A stretch of DNA of 64,000 bases. Source: Pseudorhizobium xiangyangii. Its GTDB lineage: Bacteria; Pseudomonadota; Alphaproteobacteria; Rhizobiales; Rhizobiaceae. The position numbers were made by a program, and so were the translations under genes. The DNA is taken from contig NZ_JAJAWH010000004.1 of NCBI RefSeq assembly GCF_020531965.1, forward strand, positions 172,351-236,350. The letters are read 5' to 3'. The notes under the pieces were generated by a model. It had not been told where the DNA came from and ran no database searches. It worked only from the letters and a program-made list of their open reading frames with translations. Position 1 is the first letter of the stretch. The number at the start of each line of letters is the position of its first letter. This document shows positions 52,385-60,216 of the stretch, one piece after another.

Positions 52385-53576
52385 CTTCGTCCCTCTCGAT
52401 CAGTTTTCTCTGGAATGCCTTGAGTGCTTGGCTCACCGCTTCGTCAGGATCATCGATCCCATCCGGCAATGCCGGGAACTGCACGAACGGAAGTCCGTTC
52501 GGCTCTGGCATCCAAGGCCAGCAACGGTCATGATGCAGCCGCTTCCATGCCTCCCAGATCGGCCCGCCAACTTCGACCTTGTCGAACGTCGTCGATATCG
52601 CAACGATGTGCGGAGGGACGATCACGGGCCTGCGTTCACGCGCGGCCTCATTCAGCTTCACCGCTTCTGGCCAGCCCGCCTTCTCGCGCTTGTCGCGCCA
52701 GATGATCGATTCCTTCTCAGGCTTGGCCGCGATGATCGAGTGTTCCAATGGGGTCAGCGTCAGGGGCAGAGGATGCTGGGAAAGCTCGGCGAGACGCAGC
52801 GCAGCCCAAGGGCGAGAATACGGATTGTGGCGCTCAGCAGATGCGACCCTCGCTATCTCCGGCTTATCTGCCAGGCGCTCCCATGTTCGCTCCCGCAAGT
52901 AGGTCGATGCAGCCTTTGAGAAAGTCCGCCCGCTCGCCTTCATCGCATCCAGATAATCCGGGGTCTTTTCCTCGCAAGCCTTGCGCTGGTCGGGAGTTAG
53001 CGACAGCCACGCCCGCCGCGTCTTCCCCTCGTCGTCAACTCCGTAGGTGGGCCAGCTCGCCCACCATTTACGCAATCGCCGCTCCAGCGCCTTTGGATTT
53101 TCTTCCCCTTCCGAACCATCCGATCCCGCGCTAGCGCGCTCTTTTTCAGATGATGGTTCTATTGGTGGTTCTATTACGGTTCGGGTGACACCGTGACACC
53201 CCTCTCTGTCGTCTGTGTCACCCCTCTCTGCAGGATTGTCACCCGTTGATGCCTCGATAACGGGTGACACCGTGTCACCCGTCTTCCCCGGTGTGTGGGA
53301 AAACAGACGGGCGAGGTTGAAGTCGTAGCGCGTGGCCTGCCCCGGCCGGCCGGTGGCCTCCTTCACGACGACAAGGATGCCCTCCGTCACGAAGTCGGAA
53401 AGGATGCGCTGGATCGTCCGCTCGGAAAGCTCGGTCTCTGTCGCCAGCCGCTTCACGCCCGGGTAAATGCCCCTGCCCTCGTCGTCGGCAAAGTCAGCCA
53501 GGCGCACCGCCAAAAGCTTTCTATTGCACCCGCCAAGGTTCATGCGGAACAGCCGGCTCATGATCATGATGCTCAT
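52371..53576 (-). CDS. Phage replication protein with N-terminal winged helix (lambda O-like)
   Basis: A 401-residue protein. The N-terminal winged HTH (KLLAVRLADFADDEGRGIYP, VKRLATETELSERTIQRILS) is the DNA-binding part of phage initiators. A low-complexity linker (about residues 95-150) is encoded by DNA full of inverted repeats, followed by a C-terminal domain with W-rich segments (LRKWWASWPTYGVDDEGKTR). ATG 53,576 overlaps the methyltransferase stop (ATGA). No helicase gene is adjacent, so it may load the host helicase. Confidence 0.75.
   Translation of the reverse strand: MSIMIMSRLFRMNLGGCNRKLLAVRLADFADDEGRGIYPGVKRLATETELSERTIQRILSDFVTEGILVVVKEATGRPGQATRYDFNLARLFSHTPGKTGDTVSPVIEASTGDNPAERGDTDDREGCHGVTRTVIEPPIEPSSEKERASAGSDGSEGEENPKALERRLRKWWASWPTYGVDDEGKTRRAWLSLTPDQRKACEEKTPDYLDAMKASGRTFSKAASTYLRERTWERLADKPEIARVASAERHNPYSRPWAALRLAELSQHPLPLTLTPLEHSIIAAKPEKESIIWRDKREKAGWPEAVKLNEAARERRPVIVPPHIVAISTTFDKVEVGGPIWEAWKRLHHDRCWPWMPEPNGLPFVQFPALPDGIDDPDEAVSQALKAFQRKLIERDEDDAA
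53183..53282. repeat. Iteron cluster inside the replication gene, candidate phage origin
   Basis: At least six copies of GGTGACAC or its complement GTGTCACC (some with one mismatch) occur in 100 bases. The last two form a perfect 23-base palindrome at 53,260-53,282 with 11-base arms ACGGGTGACAC around one C. GTCACCCGTT (53,239) and AACGGGTGAC (53,259) form another inverted pair. Position in the linker-coding part of the initiator gene is the lambda ori layout. Confidence 0.6.
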
Positions 53577-55705
53577 GCTGCCACCGCCTGCACCGCGAGG
53601 TGTCCGCAGTTGGCCGCGACGATCGCAGCGTATGGATACGGGGAAACGGAATTGCCGACGCAGGACACCTGCACGGACTTCGAGAACGGCACCCACACCG
53701 GCTCTCCGCCGCCCTCCGGCTCGGCCCATCCGCCATCGATGACATAGTTGGGTGGGAACCCCTGCGCGTTGTAGAGCTCCCGCGGCGTCAGCATGCGCAT
53801 GCCGATATCGACGATGACGTAGTTATCGCCGTTGATCGTCAGCGTGACGAGCTCGCGCTCATCCCAGAAGCCGTGAGAGCGGAGGAAATCAGCAACTTGC
53901 CGCGCTCGGGCCACCTGGTCGGCGGTGAACGGCGGAACTTCGAGCGATGCTTCGACGTGACCGTGGCGATCCTTCGTTGTGATGGTGCGCGAAGGCTGGT
54001 TTTCCTCGCCGCCATCGCCGGTCCCGTAATAGGCTTGGAGATATGGCGCCACGAGCATCGACTTTCCACCGCCATCTGCCGTGATCGTGGCAGACGGCTC
54101 TTCCATCGCGTGTCCGGTCGAGGTTCCGAACTGACGGGAAATGAAGGCACTGACGACGCCCTGCTGCGATCCGGAGGCGGTGACTGTCGAGACCGGCTCG
54201 TCAGCCGACCTACCCGGATTAACACCACCATCGCGTCGGCTGTCGTTGTTATGCTGCGCGATGAACGCAGTCGCGACACACACGTCGGCCTTGGCTGTCA
54301 TCGTCGCCAGCGGCTCGTCGCCACCGCGAGGGCGGCTCTGCCCAGCCCTGCCGCCGCAGCCGACGAGGGTCGGGATAATGACCGAGTTCTGGTCTTTCTT
54401 GCTCGCCGTGATCGTATGGTGCGGCTGCTCGACGCTGCGCACCGCGCCGCCCTGCTGGGCATGCGTGAGGACAGGAGCGACGACGGAAAGCCCAGCACCG
54501 CCGGCGGTGATGGTGTGCGTGGGCTCATCGGCCCCGTTGAACGGCTTGCCGGAATTGCGCATCGTCATCAGGCGCGGGGCGATTATGCCAAGCGGCGCTG
54601 CTCCACCGGGGCGCTTGATGAAGCTGTTTGCCGTGACGGTCGGCATGGGTTCGCGAAGGTCCGAACCGGTTGCGCCGATATTGAAGCGGGTCAATGACGG
54701 CGCGACGACTGCATGCTTGATGCCTCCGGCCACAACGGTGCCAAGCGGAGCTGCGGCATCCATGCAGCGGGGGTCCTGCCCCTTGCGTTCGCCATACCCG
54801 GTCTGGACGATGAACGGGCGTTCCGCATCCAGCACATAGCGCTTCATGCCACGCGCCACCCGGGCCATGGTATTGTCCGCGAGAGGCCGCACGGCGCGAA
54901 GTCCGTGTTTCGCCATCACCTCCCCGCTCGTGTCGAATATCGAAGGGCAAGGCAGTGACCAGTCGATGATTTCCGCCGCAGTGCGCCACGACAGTTTCCG
55001 GCCTGCGATCACGTCTGCATCACCCGGCGCGCCGTGCGTAGGTTCCGGCCAAACGATGGGCCGTCCATCAAACCGGATAATCATGAATAGCCTCTTGCGG
55101 ATCGTCGGCGCGCCAAAGTCGCAGGCCCGCAGTTCACGATAGGCGATCTTCCCGCCCAGCTTGCGCAGTTGCTTGCACCACTTCTGGAAGGTCTCGCCCT
55201 TGCGCTCGGGATCGGGCATCAGGCCGCGCTCTGTCGGGACAAGCGGACCATAGTCCTTAAACTCCTCGACGTTTTCCATGGTGATGACGTCGATCCTGCC
55301 GCCGCTCTTCTGGATGCGTTCCACCCAGCCGGGAATGATCCATGCCAGGTCGCGGATGTTGCGCTCGACAGGCTTGCCGCCTTTCGCCTTGGAGAAGTGC
55401 TTGCAGTCCGGCGAGAAGTGCATCAGCCCGATATGGCGACCGGCGAGATGATCGAGCGGGTCAACCTTCCAGACGTTTTCCGAAAGGTGCAGCGTCTGGG
55501 GATGGTTCGCCGCGTGCAGCGCAAGCGCCGCAGGGTTATGGTTGATGGCGATGTCGGGCGAGCGGCCGAGTGCCATCTCTATTCCCGTCGAAGCGCCACC
55601 GCCGCCCGCGAAGCTGTCAACGATCATGGGCGGAAACTTGGCATGCTGGCGAATCAGGTCCGCCGTGCTCGCTTCGCCGAAGAGTGTCCCGGAGTGCATG
55701 TTCAT
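53573..55705 (-). CDS. DNA (cytosine-5) methyltransferase with repeated target-region modules
   Basis: A 710-residue m5C methyltransferase. Motif I is VDSFAGGGGASTGIEMAL (about 29-46), the catalytic Cys101 is in FSPDCKHFS (PDC, not PPC), ENV is at 144-146, RKRLFMI at 203-209, and C-terminal motifs LTPRELYNAQGFPPNYV (639-655) and VGNSVSP (683-689). Between about residues 270 and 580 lie nine repeats of about 35 residues with the pattern DEP..TITA....VVAP.L. It probably modifies phage DNA against host restriction. ATG 55,705 is used. Confidence 0.88.
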   Translation of the reverse strand: MNMHSGTLFGEASTADLIRQHAKFPPMIVDSFAGGGGASTGIEMALGRSPDIAINHNPAALALHAANHPQTLHLSENVWKVDPLDHLAGRHIGLMHFSPDCKHFSKAKGGKPVERNIRDLAWIIPGWVERIQKSGGRIDVITMENVEEFKDYGPLVPTERGLMPDPERKGETFQKWCKQLRKLGGKIAYRELRACDFGAPTIRKRLFMIIRFDGRPIVWPEPTHGAPGDADVIAGRKLSWRTAAEIIDWSLPCPSIFDTSGEVMAKHGLRAVRPLADNTMARVARGMKRYVLDAERPFIVQTGYGERKGQDPRCMDAAAPLGTVVAGGIKHAVVAPSLTRFNIGATGSDLREPMPTVTANSFIKRPGGAAPLGIIAPRLMTMRNSGKPFNGADEPTHTITAGGAGLSVVAPVLTHAQQGGAVRSVEQPHHTITASKKDQNSVIIPTLVGCGGRAGQSRPRGGDEPLATMTAKADVCVATAFIAQHNNDSRRDGGVNPGRSADEPVSTVTASGSQQGVVSAFISRQFGTSTGHAMEEPSATITADGGGKSMLVAPYLQAYYGTGDGGEENQPSRTITTKDRHGHVEASLEVPPFTADQVARARQVADFLRSHGFWDERELVTLTINGDNYVIVDIGMRMLTPRELYNAQGFPPNYVIDGGWAEPEGGGEPVWVPFSKSVQVSCVGNSVSPYPYAAIVAANCGHLAVQAVAA

Positions 55706-56001
55706 CGGCCAGTCCCCTTCCCGCGCGCCGCATGCATCATCTGCAGGCGCGTGTGTTCCACGACCATCAGGATCGTCAGCGGATAGCTTCCGTCCTTCAG
55801 GCGTCTTGCGTTGATCTTGGCGACAAGCGCCGACAGGTAGGCGTCCCCGGCCTCGAATCCGTCCCGCTTCAAAAGCTCTCGGATCTTCAGGAGATCGCGC
55901 TGGATCACCCCTTCAGGCACCGTGCAGAGCCATTCGGCCCGCTCGCGATGCGTCGGCGCGTCCCGGAGGTGTTCGACGATTGGCAGGAGGCGCGCAGTCA
56001 T
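55702..56001 (-). CDS. Small phage unknown protein between the methyltransferase genes
   Basis: A 99-residue, mostly helical protein (MTARLLPIVEHLRDAPTHRE, PEGVIQRDLLKIRELLKRDG) with no TM segment. It overlaps both methyltransferase genes by 4 bases, which ties its translation to them. The ...RERAEWLCTVPEGVI... pattern looks like a small phage regulatory or accessory protein; function unknown. Confidence 0.6.
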   Translation of the reverse strand: MTARLLPIVEHLRDAPTHRERAEWLCTVPEGVIQRDLLKIRELLKRDGFEAGDAYLSALVAKINARRLKDGSYPLTILMVVEHTRLQMMHAARGKGTGR

Positions 56002-57455
56002 GCCGCCACCGCCTTTCCGGCCAGCACGACGGCAGCCGTCGCCTCAAGCGCGGTCATTCCGGCGACGGAGATCCGCCAGCCATCATCGCTGGCCTCGATA
56101 AGTCCTCGAGTCGAGAAGTCCGTGATCAGCGCATCAGCCACGAGGCCGCGAATGCCGACACCACGCCGAAGCGCTCCAGCGTCGAAACTGTCTTGTTCGG
56201 CAATCCAAATCAGCGCCCGCGCACACTCCTCGTCGACCCGCTCTTCCACGCTCTTGCGGGGCGTCTCGCGCTCGAACTCATCCTTGGTCGGAGCAAAGCC
56301 CATCGGCGCGACGTTGCCGCCTGCACCCGGCGTCAGTGGCGGTACGCTCTGGTAATCCTTCCAGTCGACACGGATGATCTGAGGAAAACCGCCACCGTAC
56401 GATCCATCCTCGTTCCGCTCCCAGACGAACCAGGCGGTGTTCATCTGGCTAGAGGCTTCATTCCCTTCCCATCCGTCCTGGTGCATCATGGGAAGGCGGC
56501 GCGTGAAGACGTAGATCCGGCTGGGCGGGCACTCATCCATCAAGAAGCGCCTATCCAAATCCTCGCATCCGCACATGAAGTTGAGATTCAGCAGCGCCGC
56601 CATCTTGTGTGGCCGATGCACCCTCAGCGCGTGGGCCAGAAAACGATTGAGGATGTGCTTCCCATAAGGAGGGTTAGTCACGATGTCAGGCGAGGTGCCA
56701 CCGCTTGCAACCGTGTCGAGGAAGTCTCCCACCTGCTGGATCTCGCCATGCTGTGTGGTGGTACCGTAATCCGCGAGATCAGCAATTCGGACCTCATAGC
56801 CCGCCGTTTCCAGCTTCTTCGAGATATGGCCGCGCCCACATGCCGGCTCGTCAACGGTTGCCGAAAAGCTCTCCAGCGCCAGAAGTGTGGAGGTACCCTC
56901 ATCAGGCGTAAAATAGGCGTTGTTTCCACGTTCTTCGGCCGATCGAGACTTCGTGCCTATCGCGTGACCCGCCGCCTTTTTCAGCGCCGCGCGGCTCGGC
57001 TCCAGCCCTTCGGAAAGCCGTGCCTCGACGATCCGCTCCACGAACTGCGGCTCAGCACGGACGGCATTGCGCAGCTGTCGCGCCGCGTGCAGTTGCTGGC
57101 GATCGACGCCGACTTCATCGAGTGTAAAACTGTTTTCATCTGAAACGGTTTTTGGCCGTCCGCCCCGCGAAATCTCGCCTTTCGCCTGGGCCGTATCCAC
57201 GGCGTCCGCCATGGCGACGTAGCACATCGTTTCGATCTTCAGCGCATCGGCCTGCATGCGCCGCGCCTTCTCGACCAGCTCGCGAGAGGCCTTCACCCGT
57301 TCAGCAGAACCCGCCGCAGCCTTCGCCTGGTCGTAGGCAACGGAAGACAGCTTGAGTGCCTTCTCGACGTCGCCAGCATCCAGCAGAGCCCGCGCCCGTT
57401 CGACAGTCTCGACGAGATCTGAATGGCCGGAGGTGCGCGCAAGAGCCGTCGTCAT
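55998..57455 (-). CDS. N6-adenine DNA methyltransferase with N-terminal extension
   Basis: A 485-residue protein. Residues 1-165 form a helical region (LVETVERARALLDAGDVEKA, HAARQLRNAVRAEPQFVERI) that resembles ParB/KorB-like or phage accessory proteins. The AdoMet-binding domain follows, with DEPACGRGH (about 202-210) and the catalytic DIVTNPPYGK (257-266). A C-terminal winged-helix-like part ends the protein. It would methylate adenine in phage DNA. It overlaps the preceding and following genes by 4 bases. Confidence 0.83.
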   Translation of the reverse strand: MTTALARTSGHSDLVETVERARALLDAGDVEKALKLSSVAYDQAKAAAGSAERVKASRELVEKARRMQADALKIETMCYVAMADAVDTAQAKGEISRGGRPKTVSDENSFTLDEVGVDRQQLHAARQLRNAVRAEPQFVERIVEARLSEGLEPSRAALKKAAGHAIGTKSRSAEERGNNAYFTPDEGTSTLLALESFSATVDEPACGRGHISKKLETAGYEVRIADLADYGTTTQHGEIQQVGDFLDTVASGGTSPDIVTNPPYGKHILNRFLAHALRVHRPHKMAALLNLNFMCGCEDLDRRFLMDECPPSRIYVFTRRLPMMHQDGWEGNEASSQMNTAWFVWERNEDGSYGGGFPQIIRVDWKDYQSVPPLTPGAGGNVAPMGFAPTKDEFERETPRKSVEERVDEECARALIWIAEQDSFDAGALRRGVGIRGLVADALITDFSTRGLIEASDDGWRISVAGMTALEATAAVVLAGKAVAA

Positions 57456-57652
57456 TGGATGCTATCCCTGAAGTGAGTTCGGTAGGCATCGTGCAATGCG
57501 GTCGAGAGCTCATCGGCCTCGAAACCGGAATGAATCCCAAGAGCCACAGCCAGAACAATCACCATGTGCAGTGCCTGATGGTCGTCCTCCGGCAACAGCT
57601 CAACGACCTCGGAGAGATCCTCATCTGTCCAAGTTCCGACTATCTCGCGCAT
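57452..57652 (-). CDS. Small acidic phage protein
   Basis: A 66-residue acidic protein (MREIVGTWTDEDLSEVVELL) with a hydrophobic central helix (HQALHMVIVLAVALGIHSGF) that may be buried rather than membrane-spanning. It overlaps both neighbours by a few bases. No known family. Confidence 0.5.
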   Translation of the reverse strand: MREIVGTWTDEDLSEVVELLPEDDHQALHMVIVLAVALGIHSGFEADELSTALHDAYRTHFRDSIQ

Positions 57653-57873
57653 GTTCGCGCCCTCGCCTGAAGGACTGGGGAGCCGGTGTGCAAATCACGC
57701 CAGCAGATGCCACTTTCAATGCGGTCCCGCGTGAAGCGGTCTTCGACATACGCGTCCGTCGGGTGAACAGGTTCACCGAAGTCGCGTAGCGCCGCTGCAT
57801 CCAGATGCGCGAAAACCGCCCGCAGGTTTCGACCCTGCGAACGGAAAAGCCGCACCTCTAGGCTGTTGCTCAT
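57640..57873 (-). CDS. Small phage unknown protein
   Basis: A 77-residue protein (MSNSLEVRLFRSQGRNLRAV) with predicted strand-helix mix (FAHLDAAALRDFGEPVHPTD) and a Cys/Arg-rich end. ATG 57,873 is preferred to TTG 57,885, which would overlap the CII-like stop. It is between the CII-like regulator and the small acidic gene in the leftward early operon. Confidence 0.5.
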   Translation of the reverse strand: MSNSLEVRLFRSQGRNLRAVFAHLDAAALRDFGEPVHPTDAYVEDRFTRDRIESGICWRDLHTGSPVLQARARTCAR

Positions 57874-57881
57874 CTTCAAGG

Positions 57882-58370
57882 TCAATCCCCGGAGACCAGG
57901 GACAGGCCCGCACGGGCACCACCCCGTGCCTTGATGGTGGCAAGCGAAGCGCGAAGATCAGAAAGCCCCTTCTGTATGCCGGAGGCGGCGCGATCGATGG
58001 TCTGCGCTTCCGAGGGGGACACCTGTCCGTCCGCGATGGCAACCGCGATCGAATGCGCCAGTTCCGCCGATTGCCGCATCAGCTCGGCGTGGCTGTTGAG
58101 TACGCAGACTTCCGCCTTGCGCTCTTCATCAGGGTCGGAAAGACGACGTCCGTTGGTTTCGGCCAACACGGCAGTGACCAGTGCTTGGCCGCAGTCCCGT
58201 TCGAGGACAGCAATGGCGCCAATCGGCATCAGGTCTGGCTCAGAGGAGTTATTCCATCGCCCGACCTCGGACTTGGAGAAGCCGGCCTTTTCGACGACCC
58301 GCATGATGCCGCCGCAACGCTCAATCAAGTCCCGCTGTGCAGCTTTGATGCGATAGAGAAATGCGTCCAT
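57882..58370 (-). CDS. CII-like phage regulatory protein
   Basis: A 162-residue protein: N-terminal helix pair and HTH (AAQRDLIERCGGIMRVVEKA, GFSKSEVGRWNNSSEPDLMP) and a helical C-terminal half (AELAHSIAVAIADGQVSPSE). This matches the phage CII-like regulator family found in rhizobial and enterobacterial temperate phages. It is encoded after the Cro-like gene in the leftward early operon, as in lambda. Two palindromes lie just upstream of its start. Confidence 0.7.
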   Translation of the reverse strand: MDAFLYRIKAAQRDLIERCGGIMRVVEKAGFSKSEVGRWNNSSEPDLMPIGAIAVLERDCGQALVTAVLAETNGRRLSDPDEERKAEVCVLNSHAELMRQSAELAHSIAVAIADGQVSPSEAQTIDRAASGIQKGLSDLRASLATIKARGGARAGLSLVSGD

Positions 58371-58397
58371 GTCCTTGATCTCCCTTGGACAAAAGGT

Positions 58398-58440
58398 TTC
58401 CCGCGCCGGGAATTACCCTGCGCGATTCCCGTAGTGGGAA
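58398..58440. promoter_or_regulatory. Two TTCCC-N5-GGGAA operators upstream of the CII-like gene
   Basis: TTCCCGCGCCGGGAA (58,398-58,412) and TTCCCGTAGTGGGAA (58,426-58,440) are 15-base palindromes with centres 28 bases apart, 28 and 56 bases upstream of the CII-like start. They differ from the TAGA-type operators of the repressor region, so a second regulator should bind them. Confidence 0.55.
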
Positions 58441-58720
58441 CGGTTTCGAAATGAGAAGTTCAGTCCGTCAGCAACTCACGGAGGCCCACATGCACAAACG
58501 AGAAGAAAAGAACCGCCGGAGCCGAGAGGTCCGCCGCCCCGGCGGTAGTCGGCACGGTGCAATGCCCACGCACCATGCAGGGGAACTTTCGGCCGGAACC
58601 CAATTGCGGCAGGCCCCGGCCGAACGCTTGCTGTCGCCTGGGAGGAGGAGAAACGACGTACAAGCAACGGCTGCCTGGGAGGAGACACGACAGCCGATAG
58701 GAATTTTGAAGGGAGGTGCA
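58441..58720. other. Gap between the CII-like and Cro-like genes; no supported gene
   Basis: Several open frames of 60-110 codons exist on both strands, but their products are Arg/Pro/Ser-rich without recognisable order, and none has a good start. The minus strand has two similar pyrimidine-rich stretches (CTCCTCCCAGGC at about 58,630 and 58,670), possibly purine-rich RNA on the other strand. A leader RNA, a promoter for the CII-like gene, or an unknown small gene could be here. Confidence 0.4.
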
Positions 58721-58966
58721 TCACTCAGCGGCCTCCGGAATTGGCGCCAAGCCGCGAGCAATGCAGTTGGCGCGATAAAGCTGATCAGTACCAAAGTTGG
58801 TCAGCTTCAGGATCGCCAACCAATAGCGGTCCGGAATACCGGTCTTCTGCCATTTGTAGATCGCATCCCGAGTCAAGACATGATCGAGCTTTTCAAGCTC
58901 AGCCTGAATAGCTGCAGGCCCGCCTGCGGTTTTGATGATGTCGGACACGGTCTGGGCGTTTTCCAT
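58721..58966 (-). CDS. Cro-like repressor
   Basis: An 81-residue protein with a Cro/YdaS-type HTH: VSDIIKTAGGPAAIQAELEK then LTRDAIYKWQKTGIPDRYWL. It is divergent from the CI-like gene with a 76-base gap carrying one full operator. In the lambda model it represses ci and favours lytic growth. The open frame extends to 59,131, but ATG 58,966 gives the usual Cro size. Confidence 0.72.
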   Translation of the reverse strand: MENAQTVSDIIKTAGGPAAIQAELEKLDHVLTRDAIYKWQKTGIPDRYWLAILKLTNFGTDQLYRANCIARGLAPIPEAAE

Positions 58967-58979
58967 GCTGCATACGTAA

Positions 58980-58994
58980 TAGATTTTAAATCTA
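58980..58994. promoter_or_regulatory. Repressor operator TAGA-N7-TCTA between cro and ci
   Basis: TAGATTTTAAATCTA, a 15-base near-perfect palindrome, lies 13 bases upstream of the Cro-like start. A possible second half-site GAAATCTACAC is at 59,009-59,019. The same TAGA-N7-TCTA pattern occurs twice beyond the ci gene, so these are probably binding sites of CI and/or Cro. Confidence 0.65.
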
Positions 58995-59042
58995 CACGCA
59001 AGCCATCCGAAATCTACACCCGAAATAATTTCCGGTCTTAAA

Positions 59043-59756
59043 ATGTATAACATGATTTGGTGGAAGCGATTAGACGAGCGTAGGACGGAGCTGGGCTGGA
59101 GCGGGAAGGAACTCGCGCGGCAAAGCGGCATACCCTATGCCAACATAAACAAGTACCTCAACGGCGAAATCGAGCAGCCGCGCGGCGACGTTATCGACCG
59201 CTTGGCGAAGACTGTGAAAAAGTCCTCGCTCTGGCTGAAAGAAGGCATCGATCAAGAGGATATTGAGATTTCACTGGCGCCTGGTCGCCTGGTACCAGTG
59301 GCCATCGCTGGCAGCGTGGAGGCTGGCACTTTCCGGGAGGTCGACGACCTAGACCAATCTGAGCCTCAATACCTGTCCCTGCCTTCCGACGACCGCTTCC
59401 CGCACGCGCGCCTTATGGCGTTCAACGTGTCAGGCGATTCCATGAATGATCTCCGGCCTCGCCCAATCCTCCCCGGCGACCGTGTCGTTTGCGTTTCCTA
59501 CGAGGATATAGCAAACGAAGCGGCCCTGCGGGATGGCATGGTAGTGGTTGTTGAGAGAACGCGTGACGGCGGCCACACCCGGGAGTGGTCGATCAAGCAA
59601 GTCGAAATATATGCCGACCGCACAGAGTTTCATCCGCGCTCGACCAATCCCCGACACAAGCCCATCGTGATCGAAAGAGATATGGAGGCTGATGCCGGGA
59701 CGTCAGTCCAGATCTTGGGACTGGTTCGCCGCATCACCAACGATCTGCCTTTCTAG
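59043..59756 (+). CDS. CI-like repressor (HTH plus S24 peptidase domain)
   Basis: A 237-residue LexA/CI-type repressor. The HTH spans about residues 12-45 (LGWSGKELARQSGIPYANIN, KYLNGEI). The self-cleavage site is Ala94-Gly95 in SVEAGTF; the S24 catalytic serine is Ser133 in VSGDSMN, and Lys185 in WSIKQVEIY is the likely lysine partner. RecA-dependent autocleavage and SOS induction are therefore expected. It maintains lysogeny by binding the TAGA-N7-TCTA operators. ATG 59,052 is an alternative start; no strong ribosome site is seen. Confidence 0.88.
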   Translation: MYNMIWWKRLDERRTELGWSGKELARQSGIPYANINKYLNGEIEQPRGDVIDRLAKTVKKSSLWLKEGIDQEDIEISLAPGRLVPVAIAGSVEAGTFREVDDLDQSEPQYLSLPSDDRFPHARLMAFNVSGDSMNDLRPRPILPGDRVVCVSYEDIANEAALRDGMVVVVERTRDGGHTREWSIKQVEIYADRTEFHPRSTNPRHKPIVIERDMEADAGTSVQILGLVRRITNDLPF

Positions 59757-59992
59757 GCGGATACCGTTTCGCCGCCCCGGTAATTAATCGCAAATAGCCT
59801 TCCGATGGCGCTCTCGCAGCGGGCGCAACAATAGGCAAGAGACGAGAGGTATTGGCTCTCGACCAGCTCGTCTGCATCGCTTGGAGCTCCCGGAACAGCA
59901 GGCACGTGCACTTCCCGCGCGCTCTCCTTCAGACAGCTTTCGCACCGGATATGTAGCTCAAATACGCGAGCACTTTTACCTGCATGCTGCAT
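59753..59992 (-). CDS. Small cysteine-pair protein convergent with ci
   Basis: A 79-residue protein (MQHAGKSARVFELHIRCESC, LAYCCARCESAIGRLFAINY). Two CxxC-type pairs (CESC and CARC) suggest a small zinc-binding domain. AAGGAGA six bases before ATG 59,992 is an excellent ribosome site; longer open frames upstream are not needed. Its stop overlaps the ci stop region by 4 bases on the opposite strand, so its transcript is antisense to the ci 3' end if it continues. Confidence 0.6.
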   Translation of the reverse strand: MQHAGKSARVFELHIRCESCLKESAREVHVPAVPGAPSDADELVESQYLSSLAYCCARCESAIGRLFAINYRGGETVSA

Positions 59993-60056
59993 TTTGTTCT
60001 CCTTTGGTTCACATAAATCCATGGATACCAAAGTGAGTCGAGTCGTTTTCCAACTG

Positions 60057-60111
60057 TAGATTTTATTTCTATCACGGGATTGACGTATCACTAATGTAGA
60101 TTTATTTTCTA
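60057..60111 (+). promoter_or_regulatory. Rightward early promoter with two TAGA-N7-TCTA operators
   Basis: Operators are TAGATTTTATTTCTA (60,057-60,071) and TAGATTTATTTTCTA (60,097-60,111). Between and over them lies a promoter: TTGACG at 60,080-60,085, a 17-base spacer, and TATTTT at 60,103-60,108. The second operator covers the -10 box, so bound repressor would shut off the operon starting at 60,217. This corresponds to the lambda pL/oL side. Confidence 0.7.
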
Positions 60112-60216
60112 CCTCATCCGGTCATTCCCCTGTGACTGGATTGTCCTCCTGCCCCGAGGCCCGATGTCCGACAGCATCGGGCCGAAGGCGGGAACTTCAA
60201 CCGGATGAGGAAGACC

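Noticed and set aside
53600-54839. Long plus-strand frames opposite the cytosine methyltransferase
   Set aside because: They are caused by the repeated module DNA on the other strand; no domain pattern.
58385-59041. Plus-strand frame of 218 codons opposite the Cro-like gene
   Set aside because: Although GGAGG precedes an ATG at 58,490, the product is antisense to a clear HTH protein and has a random-looking Arg/Pro-rich composition.
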